DNA of 64,000 nucleotides from W0P28-013 sp963593685. GTDB lineage: Bacteria > Bacteroidota > Bacteroidia > Bacteroidales > Paludibacteraceae. Below are positions 54,601-61,567 of the stretch, piece by piece. The DNA is taken from NCBI GenBank assembly GCA_963593685.1, contig CAVBBP010000002.1:1-64000 (forward strand). The letters run 5' to 3'. Numbering within the stretch: position 1 is the first letter of the stretch; each line of letters opens with the position of its first letter. A model generated the notes under the pieces. The model was not told where the DNA came from and ran no database searches. It was given only the letters and a program-made list of their open reading frames with translations. A program made the position numbers and the translations under genes.

Positions 54601-55466
54601 TGTTCGACCTTGGCACAACCGAAAACGACTTCCCGAAACTGGCCAATGTGCGCTACACCAAAGGCGACAAAGACCAGACGGTGGCTGTGGCCTATGCCAC
54701 ACAAACGGTGCAACTAACCGACACCACGCTGACGCTCACCAACGAAGGCTATTTGGCACACGAAAATGCCATCGACACCCTTGCGGCGGGACAAACGGTA
54801 ACTGTCGCTGCGGGCGATACGCTCACAACCATTGTCGATAACAACGCCGTCATTCTCGTTTCGGTAACGGCACAAAACGGCGCAGCGAATGTCTATGTGC
54901 TGATGTTTGCCATCGAAAAATCGAGCAACGCGCTGTTGAAAGACATCATCATCGACCACAAATCGCTGAAAGATTTCGACCCGAATGTGTTTGAATACAG
55001 TTACACCATCGCCAAAGGTGCCACCACCATTCCGACCATCGAAGGCATAGCGAGCGACTCGCTGCTGCAAACGGTAGAATACGGCGAAGACCGCGCCGAC
55101 CGCTTCACGCAGTACATCTATTGCACCGCCGAAGATGGCACAACGCAGACCTACACCATCAAAATCATCGAGTCGGACATCAACCCGGGCGACGCACCAA
55201 CAGCCGACGATGTTTGCTGGACAATGCTCGGCGGCGACCTGTTCAAGGCCAGCACACGGCGCAACAATGTGTCGGTGGCCATATACGACACCGCTGGCCG
55301 ACTGATTACCCAGCACGAAGTGCCGCTCATCGACCCGAACGACGATATCTGCGATGCAGGCGCGGCTGGCACCATCATTCGCATACAACGCACAGGCAAA
55401 ACGCTAATCTATGTCTTCTATTTCAACAACGAAAAGCGTGTTTCGCAGGGCAAATTCGCCTATTGA
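45645..55466 (+). CDS. Giant surface protein with about 30 cadherin-like repeats, 3273 aa
   Basis: Signal peptide MRRYKITIYLLTLAIAAIAQ. A PCMD-like domain (about 22-265, PDSGFEDWSSS) is followed by about fifteen tandem cadherin-like beta-sandwich repeats of 80-100 residues (pattern L-x-x-I-x-x-D/N-G, F-x-P, Y-x-V-x-L-P-x-G-T-T, P-x-I, Q-T-V, ITVTAEDG, TYTLxFxVEKS). A second PCMD-like domain (about 1565-1785, VIPNADFAQWEAA) interrupts, then about fifteen more repeats. The last 90 residues (VAIYDTAGRLITQHEVP) look like a T9SS C-terminal domain. Probable T9SS-exported adhesin. Strongly expressed codon style is like its neighbours. Confidence 0.85.
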   Translation: MRRYKITIYLLTLAIAAIAQQLPDSGFEDWSSSFNGDAQLKNWHGSNVTQVGFKFTFMYKKDGRNGGSCAYVTDKEVGAAGITEPAPGYMALGQPWSYLESITKVSEATAGCDGGISFKYRPDTMSVWIKRTGSNTDKEYFHLMFYSWKGTSVGNSYTGKNGGCTSTTHTDEESDIRQALDGNKCSTSQFAEQVAEGWVKEYKTYSEWTQIKIPIYYTGKADVPDKCNVIFSAGNYPNFRANSGIYPGNDLYIDDVELIYSSNIDELFVNNRRWSGFDPKKNNGEEQTYALGLGATEIPDLFAKRGVGTLTNCRGTSVPFSGRILSGSEISIDRSKATVGGEPVVITVKSEDGKRTSTYKIKFVAEQSSNNRPAGISYTVGGTTTSVPNYNGYITEYSVELPYGTTEAPVVSVTKGDDGQTISITQATTPTGTATISVKAANGAANTYRIVFSIGKLTDNTLQDIQVGGKSIAGFSPTKNNYTVELPLGTTVLPTITYTSAYAAGAQTITVSNGVKIADGSCTGTYNIAVKAPGNTTTRTYKLSFKITASTYCYLKSLKLDGVAIEGWDAEKTTYYQSLPLGTTSLPKITYEQGDDYQTIATDASGISGIEGTYKIVVTAASGAKCTYKIVFTAAKSSVSTLKAIYLDGVLLPNFDEYTFSYTHELPIGTTALPAITCTKGDSYQSEPTIITNGVNGTTRIIAKAQDGSSSTYAINFSVKQADNTQLGNITVDGYTLNFDPAQLEYSITLRSGTTTLPNIAYTAGDEWQTISMRKDGVDGDTKITVRAQSGATAIYIIHFSVEKSSNAALSGIKIDGTALSGFAPETLEYAVELPSGTTELPTIAPIKAENVQTVAIATGDVNGTTTITVTAEDGTVRTYTLLFSVKKSSNRLLNQIYIGGVALPNFDPKTNKYAYLLDITVVKVCPNISVDKNEGQSVSIVKPALLGTAKITVTPEVGDPNIYTILFTDRTLNGNSLLGNILIDGATIAGFAPETLEYTVELPYTAVLPTVGYEKGNEAQTVLVSNNGWGGTTIAVKAEDETVTTYKIAFTRATSNDATLKNIALDGTPLAGFESATLAYTHTLTAGATKAPQLTFEGNVEGQTYAVTEPVLTGTAQITVTAPDRTTRLTYTIAYQAATMSEATINGIRVNGDEIADFQPETSDYTAQTNTETPDIQLDIDSTQYIAIANAGLNGTQIVVTAQNGDNKEYKVNFNAEKSDNTQLQDLQIYDGNEYKSIDGFAPETLEYTHLLAWGESTARPINPVAADDGQTITIYYNSVNDTTIVRVVAENGINSTDYRIYFDVEKSDITTLENLTVDNANELQPDFDAEVLDYVAKLPYGTTVAPAIHWELGKKDGQTLGQRIKLHDAGLRNTAHLTVIAENGDERTYNIAFEVAESDEENGLQYYIVDGVGMISALNDTITLPYGTTTLPKITCLKKYDEQTVLIDNGGIYGTTTITVKANREGVADVVYTLTPQLAKPQATLTSISVNGAPIADFDPYKYQYVVSVDNDNTSNAEIAYTYDNTTATIDEEESNTKRTKITVLGKDDDSSATYTIYYFYTNDVIPNADFAQWEAAQSTTSAQKPTGWTVLADVAAATEIKSSSTIFGLPIGSLISKGTFTPGSEVTQDGNNAKLATAYSKVIDGSMPGVITLGDMTATLNDGSSATSIFGGIPFRNTPDRVSMSYNPVSQSNVSNISFAYTLDNGKYAKEFTDRNFNNSWKTMELSLIGNTIENPAMMNITINSCESDNASALKSKAASTMLVDWVKFAYNSKIAKIFINGQEAKGFKGKYDGNWIQAVKVDAELQGNPVLTFEGEVSDQEYTYSYGDETDNCSGQYKTRVVAITSKAEDGTTSQYIVNLNRPLSSNAALVGIIINGDTLADFAANMLEYTVQVPNGSRFTPDIVAIRGNMHQTLRFGTNGTTDTITVVAENEKDTQQYLLRRVEKKSADATLANIAIDGHEIAFDSATENYSVTLAANEQLPNVSFTKQSDGQQVTLFAADTMRLDVLAENGTDTKTYQIVFDWKTPVTSGKLANISILSDTPFDSFDQNQFDYHYAANTQPATTFERIDATDTVAQTITNGSVVWQVRGTNASRYTLLFDRTPSDNADLANILINGETLQNFNSSIYEYAIDRTEPVVIEAIHGDAGQQIKAHFTLNGATPNNAAQRSASSANGNYFAEATFEVTAEDNVTTKTTVVRLRHLPSSDATLAAIMLNGSLLNTDATEYTADKAFAADVTDYNITLRCANPKIDEPAMPNITFRANDANQTIAMEQNGLNEATTITVTAEDGTEKVYTLNFVAEKSANADLTSIAVDYVAIADFDANTLNYNVLLSKNEIPVIDYTSEDRFQQKIDLTVNLKAATITVTAENGDTKTYTVTFTKPAGSSNADLLQIEVDGAPMTDFSADKTDYTIVLPAGTEIRPDIVAVLDEDGQSVAISNNGVRETTLITVTAPDGETTKTYSIFFDVELSENDALKMIYLDGDSLLMTQTNFAADKDFAADVYEYTITLPVGTRQWPTIAPSESDSRGKGDKWQTVTIDTQVRDDYNATATLTVTAEKGNSRTYTLHFVVEKSAIDTLAAIVLNINGIEEPLALSGTHYTADHDFAGFTNDYRVTWAIGTRDEVTVDFEQGDVYQTVEILHQMTTLNDSAIIRVTAENGTIRTYTVRNTLLLSPIDTLRNVFFDNLPYDRFDPNTTQYDSVMPYGTTAIPQITWEAGDAYQIVTKDSIFDGLNGHYTLTVTAENGNSRTYTFRFSVAKSNIATLNNIVLNGTAIDNFDKETTEYNVTLPYGTTVSGLEITYEKGDAGQTVEVVRGENTATITVTAEDGSTTTVYHITFATKLSDNAFLQMIFIGGDSLNTQSANFEVEENFASDDYEYYITLPYGTEQLPEITWETQLPETAYKSVTLTTHELTTDSLGTHGSANISVVSQDEMQTNEYILNFTVALSNNNKLKDLYFVDVIYPNFEPLFHPDSTSYNLLFDLGTTENDFPKLANVRYTKGDKDQTVAVAYATQTVQLTDTTLTLTNEGYLAHENAIDTLAAGQTVTVAAGDTLTTIVDNNAVILVSVTAQNGAANVYVLMFAIEKSSNALLKDIIIDHKSLKDFDPNVFEYSYTIAKGATTIPTIEGIASDSLLQTVEYGEDRADRFTQYIYCTAEDGTTQTYTIKIIESDINPGDAPTADDVCWTMLGGDLFKASTRRNNVSVAIYDTAGRLITQHEVPLIDPNDDICDAGAAGTIIRIQRTGKTLIYVFYFNNEKRVSQGKFAY

Positions 55467-55479
55467 ACCAACCTGCGCT

Positions 55480-55513
55480 AAAAAATCGGGACAATAAGTT
55501 CCCGATTTTTTTT
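55480..55513 (+). terminator. Terminator after the giant gene
   Basis: AAAAAATCGGGA (55480-55491) pairs with TCCCGATTTTTT (55500-55511), a 12-bp stem with an 8-nt loop and T tract. Confidence 0.9.
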
Positions 55514-55524
55514 GTGGCAAAACA

Positions 55525-55556
55525 TTTGCAAAACCGAAAAATTGTTACTACTTTAG
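55525..55556 (+). promoter_or_regulatory. Possible manC promoter
   Basis: TTTG at 55525-55528, a 20-bp spacer and TACTTTAG at 55549-55556 (one mismatch to TAnnTTTG). It lies 50 bp before the manC start. Confidence 0.4.
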
Positions 55557-55607
55557 CAAATGAAACCAACAAAACAATAAACGCTAAAATTCAACATGTT
55601 AAACAAT

Positions 55608-56681
55608 ATGAACAACAACTATTGCGTCATCATGGCGGGCGGAATTGGCAGCCGTTTTTGGCCATACAGCCGCACAACCAAGCCAAAACAGTTTCTCGAC
55701 TTTTTAGGCACAGGGCGTTCGCTGCTGCAAATGACTTTCGACCGCTTCCACGGCATTGTCCCGACGGAAAACATCTATATTGTGTCGAACGCCGCCTACC
55801 GTGATCTGATTTTGGAGCAACTACCCGACCTCAAACCTGACCAAGTGCTGCTCGAGCCGCTGCGCCGCAACACCGCGCCGTGTATCGCCTACGCCATCTA
55901 CAAAATAAAAGCCAAAACAGACGAGGCCAATATCATTGTCGTGCCAAGCGACCACCTGATAACCAAAGAGGAGGAATACCGCAATGTGCTGCGCGAATGC
56001 TTCACATTCATCACCAACAACGATGCGCTGCTCACGCTCGGCATGAAACCGACGCGCCCTGAAACGGGCTACGGCTACATACAGATAGCCGAAGGCGGCG
56101 GACTGCTGCGCAAAGTGAAGACTTTTACCGAAAAACCAAACGCCGACATGGCAAAAGTATTCGTCAAAAGTGGCGAATTTTATTGGAATTCGGGCATGTT
56201 TCTCTGGAATCTCGACACCATCGTCAAAGCATTTGAAATGCACTTGCCTGACATCGCCGCCACTTTCGAAGCGGGGAATGCGCTCTACCACACCGATGGC
56301 GAACAGGCGTTCATCGAAGAGGCGTACGCCACTTGCCAAAACATCTCTATCGACTACGGCATCATGGAAAAAGCGCAAAATGTCTATGTCCGCATGGCCG
56401 ATTTTGGCTGGTCAGACCTCGGCACTTGGGGTTCGCTCTACGAACTGGCCGACAAGGACAACGACGGCAACGCCACACTGCACGGCAACTGCCTCGCCTA
56501 CGACAGCCACAACAATCTGACGGTGCTATCGTCGGGCAAACTGGCTGTAATTCAAGACCTTAACGACTATCTGATAGCCGAAGAAGATAATGTGCTGCTC
56601 ATCTGCAAAAAGGACGAGGAGCAGAAAATTCGCCAATATGTGAACGATGTCGAAGCGCATTTCGGCAAAGATTTTGTATAA
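55608..56681 (+). CDS. manC: Mannose-1-phosphate guanylyltransferase
   Basis: 357 residues from ATG 55608 (MNNNYCVIMAGG); a second ATG at 55596 adds four residues. Makes GDP-mannose from mannose-1-phosphate and GTP, feeding GDP-fucose and O-antigen or capsule mannose. The signature AGGIGSRFWPYSRTTKPKQFLD is intact, with EPLRRNTAPCIAYA and PSDHLI in the nucleotidyltransferase core. The protein is the short form, without the C-terminal phosphomannose isomerase domain of bifunctional ManC. It is monocistronic; the spacer downstream (56682-56974) has GAAATTTGAAAT words only. Confidence 0.93.
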   Translation: MNNNYCVIMAGGIGSRFWPYSRTTKPKQFLDFLGTGRSLLQMTFDRFHGIVPTENIYIVSNAAYRDLILEQLPDLKPDQVLLEPLRRNTAPCIAYAIYKIKAKTDEANIIVVPSDHLITKEEEYRNVLRECFTFITNNDALLTLGMKPTRPETGYGYIQIAEGGGLLRKVKTFTEKPNADMAKVFVKSGEFYWNSGMFLWNLDTIVKAFEMHLPDIAATFEAGNALYHTDGEQAFIEEAYATCQNISIDYGIMEKAQNVYVRMADFGWSDLGTWGSLYELADKDNDGNATLHGNCLAYDSHNNLTVLSSGKLAVIQDLNDYLIAEEDNVLLICKKDEEQKIRQYVNDVEAHFGKDFV

Positions 56682-56974
56682 GATTTATTGCGAGAAGAGT
56701 GAGGAATTTTTTGAATAAAGAATAAGGAATAAAGACAAAAGACAAAATAGTGAAAAAAGTGTATAAAGTTAAAAGTTAAAAGTTTTTTCATTTGAAAATT
56801 TGAAAATTTGAAGATTGCGGCGTTTCGGTTACCGAAAACTAGAAACCAGAAACCGCGCGAAGCGCAATCTGAAATTTGAAATTTGAAATTGTTTTTCCCG
56901 CACAACGGAAAATTTTACTTGCGAAACTACAAGGCAATTTATAGAAATCTCCATAACAAAAAATAACTCACGCC
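56682..56974. other. Spacer with heptamer words
   Basis: 293 bp without a gene. It contains GTGAGGA/GAATAAGGA words, TTAAAAGTTAAAAG, TTGAAAATTTGAAAATTTGAAG, an AAACTAGAAACCAGAAACC phrase and CTGAAATTTGAAATTTGAAATTG (heptamer YTGAAAT), followed by about 70 bp of A/T-rich DNA. No promoter was recognised. Confidence 0.5.
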
Positions 56975-57280
56975 ATGTTCAAATTTGTATTCGTCCGCAC
57001 CCCGAAGCCGCGCCAATTCAACCATGTTCCGATTTACTGGAATCCCGAAGAGGAGGCGCGCAAAGAACGCGATGCACGCGCGGCACGCAACGCAGGTCAA
57101 ACCGACCCCGACAAGCCGTTCCAAAGCAGCATCAAACGCGGCACATTCCGCAAAAAACTGTGGGACGCACCCACCGAAACATCGGACATGCGCACCGAAC
57201 GCCGCCGCTCAAACATCAGACTGCTCGTCATCGCCGCCATTCTAATCGTTATCGCTATCTGGATGATAATGACGATTTAA
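56975..57280 (+). CDS. Small C-terminally anchored protein
   Basis: 101 residues from ATG 56975. The basic N-terminal half (FVRTPKPRQFNHVPIYWNPEEEA, RGTFRKKLWD) is followed by one transmembrane helix at the C-terminus (about 80-99, LLVIAAILIVIAIWMIMTI). Small proteins with a PKPRxFxYxPxxYxPEKE-like beginning lie before mutL in many Bacteroidota, as here (243 bp). The function is unknown; the conserved neighbour suggests only historical linkage. Confidence 0.65.
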   Translation: MFKFVFVRTPKPRQFNHVPIYWNPEEEARKERDARAARNAGQTDPDKPFQSSIKRGTFRKKLWDAPTETSDMRTERRRSNIRLLVIAAILIVIAIWMIMTI

Positions 57281-57523
57281 TTGATAATGAAAGTCGCAAA
57301 ATGTGAGTAGTGAGTAGCAAGTAGCAAGATAAATTAGGAGTTAGGAATGAGGAGTGAGGAGTGGTACGGCGAAGCCGCAATTTCAAATTTCAAATTAAAT
57401 GGATTAACCAAATAACTAACCAAAAACTAGAAACCAGAAATTAGAAATAAAACCGCATTGGCTCTGACAAAACCGTTAAACTTTTCAACTAATCAACCAA
57501 TCAACTAATCAACTAACAAAAAC

Positions 57524-59335
57524 ATGGACATAATCCACCTGCTGCCCGATGCAGTAGCCAACCAAATTGCCGCTGGCGAAGTGATACAACGCCCCGCGTC
57601 CGTCATCAAAGAGTTGATGGAAAACGCCATCGATGCTGGAGCGACAAAAATTCAGGTCATCGTGAAAAACGCTGGCCGCACGGCTATACAGGTGGTCGAT
57701 AACGGCAAAGGAATGTCCGAAACTGACGCGCGCATGGCGTTCGAGCGGCACGCCACATCGAAAATTACCAACGCGCACGACCTCTTTTCACTGCGCACCA
57801 TGGGCTTCCGCGGCGAGGCGTTGGCGAGCATCGCCGCCGTGGCCGATGTGGAACTGCGCACACGCCAGCAAGGCAGCGACATCGGCACTTTCATCGAAAT
57901 TGCCGCCTCGAAAGTGGTAACGCAAGAACCCGCCGCCTGCCCCGAAGGCACCTCGTTTCTGGTCAAAAATCTCTTTTTCAATGTACCAGCGCGCCGCAAA
58001 TTTCTGAAATCGGACGACACCGAAATGCGCCAAATCATACAGGAATTTCAGCGCATCACATTGGTCTATCCCAACATCGGCTTCGAACTGTTCAACGGCG
58101 ACGAGGTGGTGTACGAACTGTCCATCGGCAACACGCGCCAACGCATCACCGCTATTTTTGGCAAAAAAACGCGCGACCTGCAACAACAACTTGTGCCAAT
58201 CGAAGCGCACACCATGCTCGGCAATATCAGCGGATTTGTGGGAAAACCAGAATTTGCGCAGAAAAGTGCCAACCAATTTTTCTTCGTCAATGGCCGCTAC
58301 ATGCGCCACCCCTACTTTCACCGCGCCGTGATGCAGGCCTACGACCGCATGTTGCAACCCAACGAAAATCCCGCCTATTTCATCTATTTCGAGATGAATC
58401 CCGCCGAAATTGATGTGAACATTCACCCGACAAAAACCGAAATCAAGTTCGAAAACGAACGCGATCTCTGGAGCATTCTCACCACTTGCGTGAAAGAGGC
58501 GTTGGGCAAATTCAATGTTGCACCTGCCATCGATTTCGACACCGAGGGGCAAATCGACCTGCCTATCGACAGCCACGCCAGTGCGCCACAACCGACCGTT
58601 ACGCTCAATCCCGACTACAACCCATTTCGTAGCACAAGCAGTTTCGGCGCAAAACACCCTGTGAGCGACTCGTGGCAACAACTCTACGAGCGTCGCCACG
58701 AACCGCAGACGCAGCAGCAGCCAACCGAAGAGGCAACCAAAACGCTCTTCGAATACGCCGAAAGCGATGAACAAGCCGACACGCTGCTCTACAAAAATCG
58801 TTTTGTGCTGACCACCGTCAAATCGGGGCTGATGGTCATCGACCGACGCCGAGCCACCGAGCGCATTCTCTACGAACGCATTTTGCACCAACTCGAGATG
58901 CAGCAAAGTGCCTCGCAACGCACACTTTTCCCCGAAGTGCTGGAACTCACGCCCGACGACAATCTGCTGTTCAAAACACTGCTGCCCGACCTCACGGCAC
59001 TTGGTTTCGACATCGAGCCGTTTGGCAAACAGGCCTACTCCATCAACGGCGCGCCTGCGCTGCTGACCGATGCGCCCAACACCATCGGCGTGCTGCACAA
59101 TATGCTGCGCTGCGCCAAAGAACGCGACGGTCGTCTGCAAACCGAACTCTACGAATCGCTCGCCTACGAGGTGGCAAAATCGTCGGCACAGGCGCGCACC
59201 AACGCCACCACAACGCCCGAAGAGATGTCGCAACTAATCGGCCAACTCTTCGCCTGCCAAAACCCCAACACCACTCCCGACGGCAAAACTATCGTGCGCA
59301 TCATCAGCGACAGCGACCTCGAAAAACTCTTTTAA
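57524..59335 (+). CDS. mutL: DNA mismatch repair protein MutL
   Basis: 603 residues. N-terminal GHKL ATPase with ENAIDAG (Asn33, Asp36), DNGKGM and TMGFRGEALASI motifs. The transducer domain ends near residue 330, a Pro/Gln-rich linker is about 365-405, and a C-terminal dimerisation domain follows. The usual endonuclease motif DQHA(x)2E(x)4E is DRRRATERILYE (440-451), so the Gln-His pair is replaced by Arg-Arg. The later ACQNPNTTPDGKTI motif is present. MutS should be elsewhere. Spacer upstream (57281-57523) is repeat-filled. Confidence 0.93.
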   Translation: MDIIHLLPDAVANQIAAGEVIQRPASVIKELMENAIDAGATKIQVIVKNAGRTAIQVVDNGKGMSETDARMAFERHATSKITNAHDLFSLRTMGFRGEALASIAAVADVELRTRQQGSDIGTFIEIAASKVVTQEPAACPEGTSFLVKNLFFNVPARRKFLKSDDTEMRQIIQEFQRITLVYPNIGFELFNGDEVVYELSIGNTRQRITAIFGKKTRDLQQQLVPIEAHTMLGNISGFVGKPEFAQKSANQFFFVNGRYMRHPYFHRAVMQAYDRMLQPNENPAYFIYFEMNPAEIDVNIHPTKTEIKFENERDLWSILTTCVKEALGKFNVAPAIDFDTEGQIDLPIDSHASAPQPTVTLNPDYNPFRSTSSFGAKHPVSDSWQQLYERRHEPQTQQQPTEEATKTLFEYAESDEQADTLLYKNRFVLTTVKSGLMVIDRRRATERILYERILHQLEMQQSASQRTLFPEVLELTPDDNLLFKTLLPDLTALGFDIEPFGKQAYSINGAPALLTDAPNTIGVLHNMLRCAKERDGRLQTELYESLAYEVAKSSAQARTNATTTPEEMSQLIGQLFACQNPNTTPDGKTIVRIISDSDLEKLF

Positions 59336-59370
59336 GCGCGCCGTTGGGCCAGCCTTCCCACAAACAAGAA

Positions 59371-59400
59371 ACGAGTGGTCGTGCGACCACTCGTTCTTCT
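59371..59400. terminator. Convergent terminator between mutL and rplQ
   Basis: ACGAGTGGTCG (59371-59381) pairs perfectly with CGACCACTCGT (59384-59394), followed by TCTTCTATTTT on the plus strand and AAACAAG on the other. It should terminate mutL and also the ribosomal operon, whose last gene ends at 59432. Confidence 0.85.
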
Positions 59401-59431
59401 ATTTTCGGCACAATGCCGATTGTTTTTGCTC

Positions 59432-59932
59432 TTATTCTTCGGCTTTGGGCTCTTCGGCGGCTGGTGCTTCAGCCACTGGTGCTTCGGCCACAGGAGCGTC
59501 TGCTTTCGGGGCTGCCTTTTTGCTGCGGCGTGTGCGCGTAGCCTTCTTGGCAGTCGTGTCTTTCAGCATATTCTCGTTGTAGTCCACCAATTCGATGATG
59601 CACATTTCGGCCGCATCGCCCTGACGGAAGCCCGTGCGCAAAATGCGTGTGTAGCCGCCCGGACGGTTAGCCACCTTCTGCGATACCTCGCGGAAAAGTT
59701 CGGTAACAGCCTCTTTTTGGCGCAAGCGACTGAACACAATGCGGCGCGAAGCCGTCGTGTCGTCTTTCGATTTGGTTATCAGCGGTTCCACAAACACTTT
59801 CAAGGCTTTTGCCTTGGCCGTTGTCGTCTTGATGCGCTTGTGCATGATGAGCGAGCAGGCCATATTTGCCAGCATTGCCTTGCGGTGTTCTGCCGTGCGA
59901 CCCAAGTGATTTACTTTCTTGTTATGTTTCAT
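59432..59932 (-). CDS. rplQ: Ribosomal protein bL17 with acidic C-terminal tail
   Basis: 166 residues. The first 118 residues are the L17 core (MKHNKKVNHLGRTAEHRKAMLANMACSLI). The C-terminus is extended by a low-complexity Ala/Pro/Glu/Lys tail (about 130-166, with VAEAPVAEAPAAEEP repeats), usual for Bacteroidota L17. Large-subunit assembly protein. It is the last gene of the operon, 6 bp after rpoA. Confidence 0.95.
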   Translation of the reverse strand: MKHNKKVNHLGRTAEHRKAMLANMACSLIMHKRIKTTTAKAKALKVFVEPLITKSKDDTTASRRIVFSRLRQKEAVTELFREVSQKVANRPGGYTRILRTGFRQGDAAEMCIIELVDYNENMLKDTTAKKATRTRRSKKAAPKADAPVAEAPVAEAPAAEEPKAEE

Positions 59933-59938
59933 AGCGTG

Positions 59939-60931
59939 TTAGTCTTTATCAAGTTTATACTTCGTGAGATCCATGCCAAACGACAGGTTCATGCTTGCCA
60001 ATTTGGTTTCCAACTCGTTCATCGATTTACGACCGAAATTGCGGAATTTGAGCAGTTCGGCGCGCGTGGTGGTGCAGAGTTGCCCAAGCGTCTCTATCTC
60101 GGCGGCTTTCAAGCAGTTGAGCGCACGCACCGACAGATCCATATCCACCAAACGGCTCTTGAACAGTTGGCGCAGACGCAAAGCCTCTTCATCAAACTCG
60201 TCGTCGGCAGGTTTTTCTACCAAATCCAACTCGATTTTGTCGTCGGAGAAGAGTACAAAGTGCTGAATCAGAATGTGTGCAGCCTCTTTGAGCGCATCTT
60301 TCGGGTTAATCGAACCGTCCGTCGTAATCTCGATAGTCAGTTTCTCGTAGTCGGTTTTCTGCTCTACGCGGTAGTTATCGACCGTGTATTTCACATTGAC
60401 GATAGGCGTGTAGATAGCGTCGATAGCGATGGTGCCAATCTCCTCGGGAATGGTTTTGTTCTCGTCGGCAGGCAGGTAGCCACGACCTTTGTCCATGGTC
60501 AGCTCCATGTGCAGTTTGGCCGACGGATCCATGCGGCAGATGACAAGTTCGGGGTTCAGCACCTCGAAATCAGCCAGTTGCGGTGCCAAATCGCCAGCGG
60601 TCAGCACAGTTTTTCCAGCCACATCAAGCACAATGCGCTTGCAGTCGGGGTCTTCGTGCCGTGCTTTGAAACGCACATGCTTCAAGTTCAAAATAATGCT
60701 CGTTACATCGTCTATCACGCCCGGAATGGTCGCAAACTCGTGATCAACACCATCGATTTTCACCGATGTGAGCGCATAGCCTTCGAGCGACGAGAGCAAA
60801 ATACGACGCAGCGCATTACCGATTGTTATACCGAAACGAGGCTCCAGCGGACGAAATTCGAACTTGCCGAACGAATCGCTCGACTCCAGCATGATAACCT
60901 TTTCGGGCTTTTGAAATGTTAGTATGGCCAT
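59939..60931 (-). CDS. rpoA: RNA polymerase alpha subunit
   Basis: 330 residues. N-terminal domain for assembly (LEPRFGITIGNALRRILLSSLEG), linker near 235-255, and C-terminal domain (about 260-325) with LDMDLSVRALNCLKAAEIETLGQL and FGRKSMNELETKL, which contacts activators and UP DNA. Full length and intact. Cotranscribed between rpsD (11 bp upstream) and rplQ (6 bp downstream), the standard alpha operon order. Confidence 0.97.
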   Translation of the reverse strand: MAILTFQKPEKVIMLESSDSFGKFEFRPLEPRFGITIGNALRRILLSSLEGYALTSVKIDGVDHEFATIPGVIDDVTSIILNLKHVRFKARHEDPDCKRIVLDVAGKTVLTAGDLAPQLADFEVLNPELVICRMDPSAKLHMELTMDKGRGYLPADENKTIPEEIGTIAIDAIYTPIVNVKYTVDNYRVEQKTDYEKLTIEITTDGSINPKDALKEAAHILIQHFVLFSDDKIELDLVEKPADDEFDEEALRLRQLFKSRLVDMDLSVRALNCLKAAEIETLGQLCTTTRAELLKFRNFGRKSMNELETKLASMNLSFGMDLTKYKLDKD

Positions 60932-60942
60932 AGTCTTATCGA

Positions 60943-61548
60943 TTATTTAGAGTACAACTCGACGATTAACTGCTCCTTGATGTTTTCAGGAATGTCGGCA
61001 CGCTCGGGCGTGTGCAGGAATTTGCCAGCCATCGCGTTGTTGTCCCATTCGAGCCACGGATATTTGGCGTGGTTAAATCCGTTGAGCGCATCAACAATGG
61101 CTACAAGCGATTTGTCGCGTTCGCGCACGGCAATCACCTGACCCTGTTTTACGCTATACGAAGGAATGTTCACCACTTTGCCATCGACAGTGATGTGGCG
61201 GTGCGACACCAACTGGCGTGCAGCGGCGCGCGTTTTGGCTATGCCCAAACGATATACCACATTGTCCAAACGGCTTTCGAGCAACTGCAACAGCACCTCG
61301 CCCGTTACACCTTTCGATGTTTCGGCTTTTTCGAACAGGTTGCGGAACTGACGCTCCAACACACCGTAGGTGTATTTGGCTTTCTGCTTCTCTTTCAACT
61401 GTGTGCCGTACTCCGATGTTTTGCGTTTGCGCGAGTTGCCGTGCTGTCCCGGCGCATAGTTGCGGCGCGCTTGGGCTTTGTCGGGTCCGAATATCGGCTC
61501 GCCAAATTTGCGAGCGATTTTTGATTTTGGTCCAATATATCTTGCCAT
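60943..61548 (-). CDS. rpsD: Ribosomal protein uS4
   Basis: 201 residues. MARYIGPKSKIARKFGEPIFGP start; the S4 RNA-binding domain (about 95-160) has SRLDNVVYRLGIAKTRAAARQLVSHRHI. It nucleates assembly of the small subunit and represses its own operon in many bacteria; no leader structure is visible here. The gene has no N-terminal CxxC zinc motif (a C-minus type). Spaced 19 bp from rpsK. Confidence 0.97.
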   Translation of the reverse strand: MARYIGPKSKIARKFGEPIFGPDKAQARRNYAPGQHGNSRKRKTSEYGTQLKEKQKAKYTYGVLERQFRNLFEKAETSKGVTGEVLLQLLESRLDNVVYRLGIAKTRAAARQLVSHRHITVDGKVVNIPSYSVKQGQVIAVRERDKSLVAIVDALNGFNHAKYPWLEWDNNAMAGKFLHTPERADIPENIKEQLIVELYSK

Positions 61549-61567
61549 TTTCTTTGATTTTTAGCGG

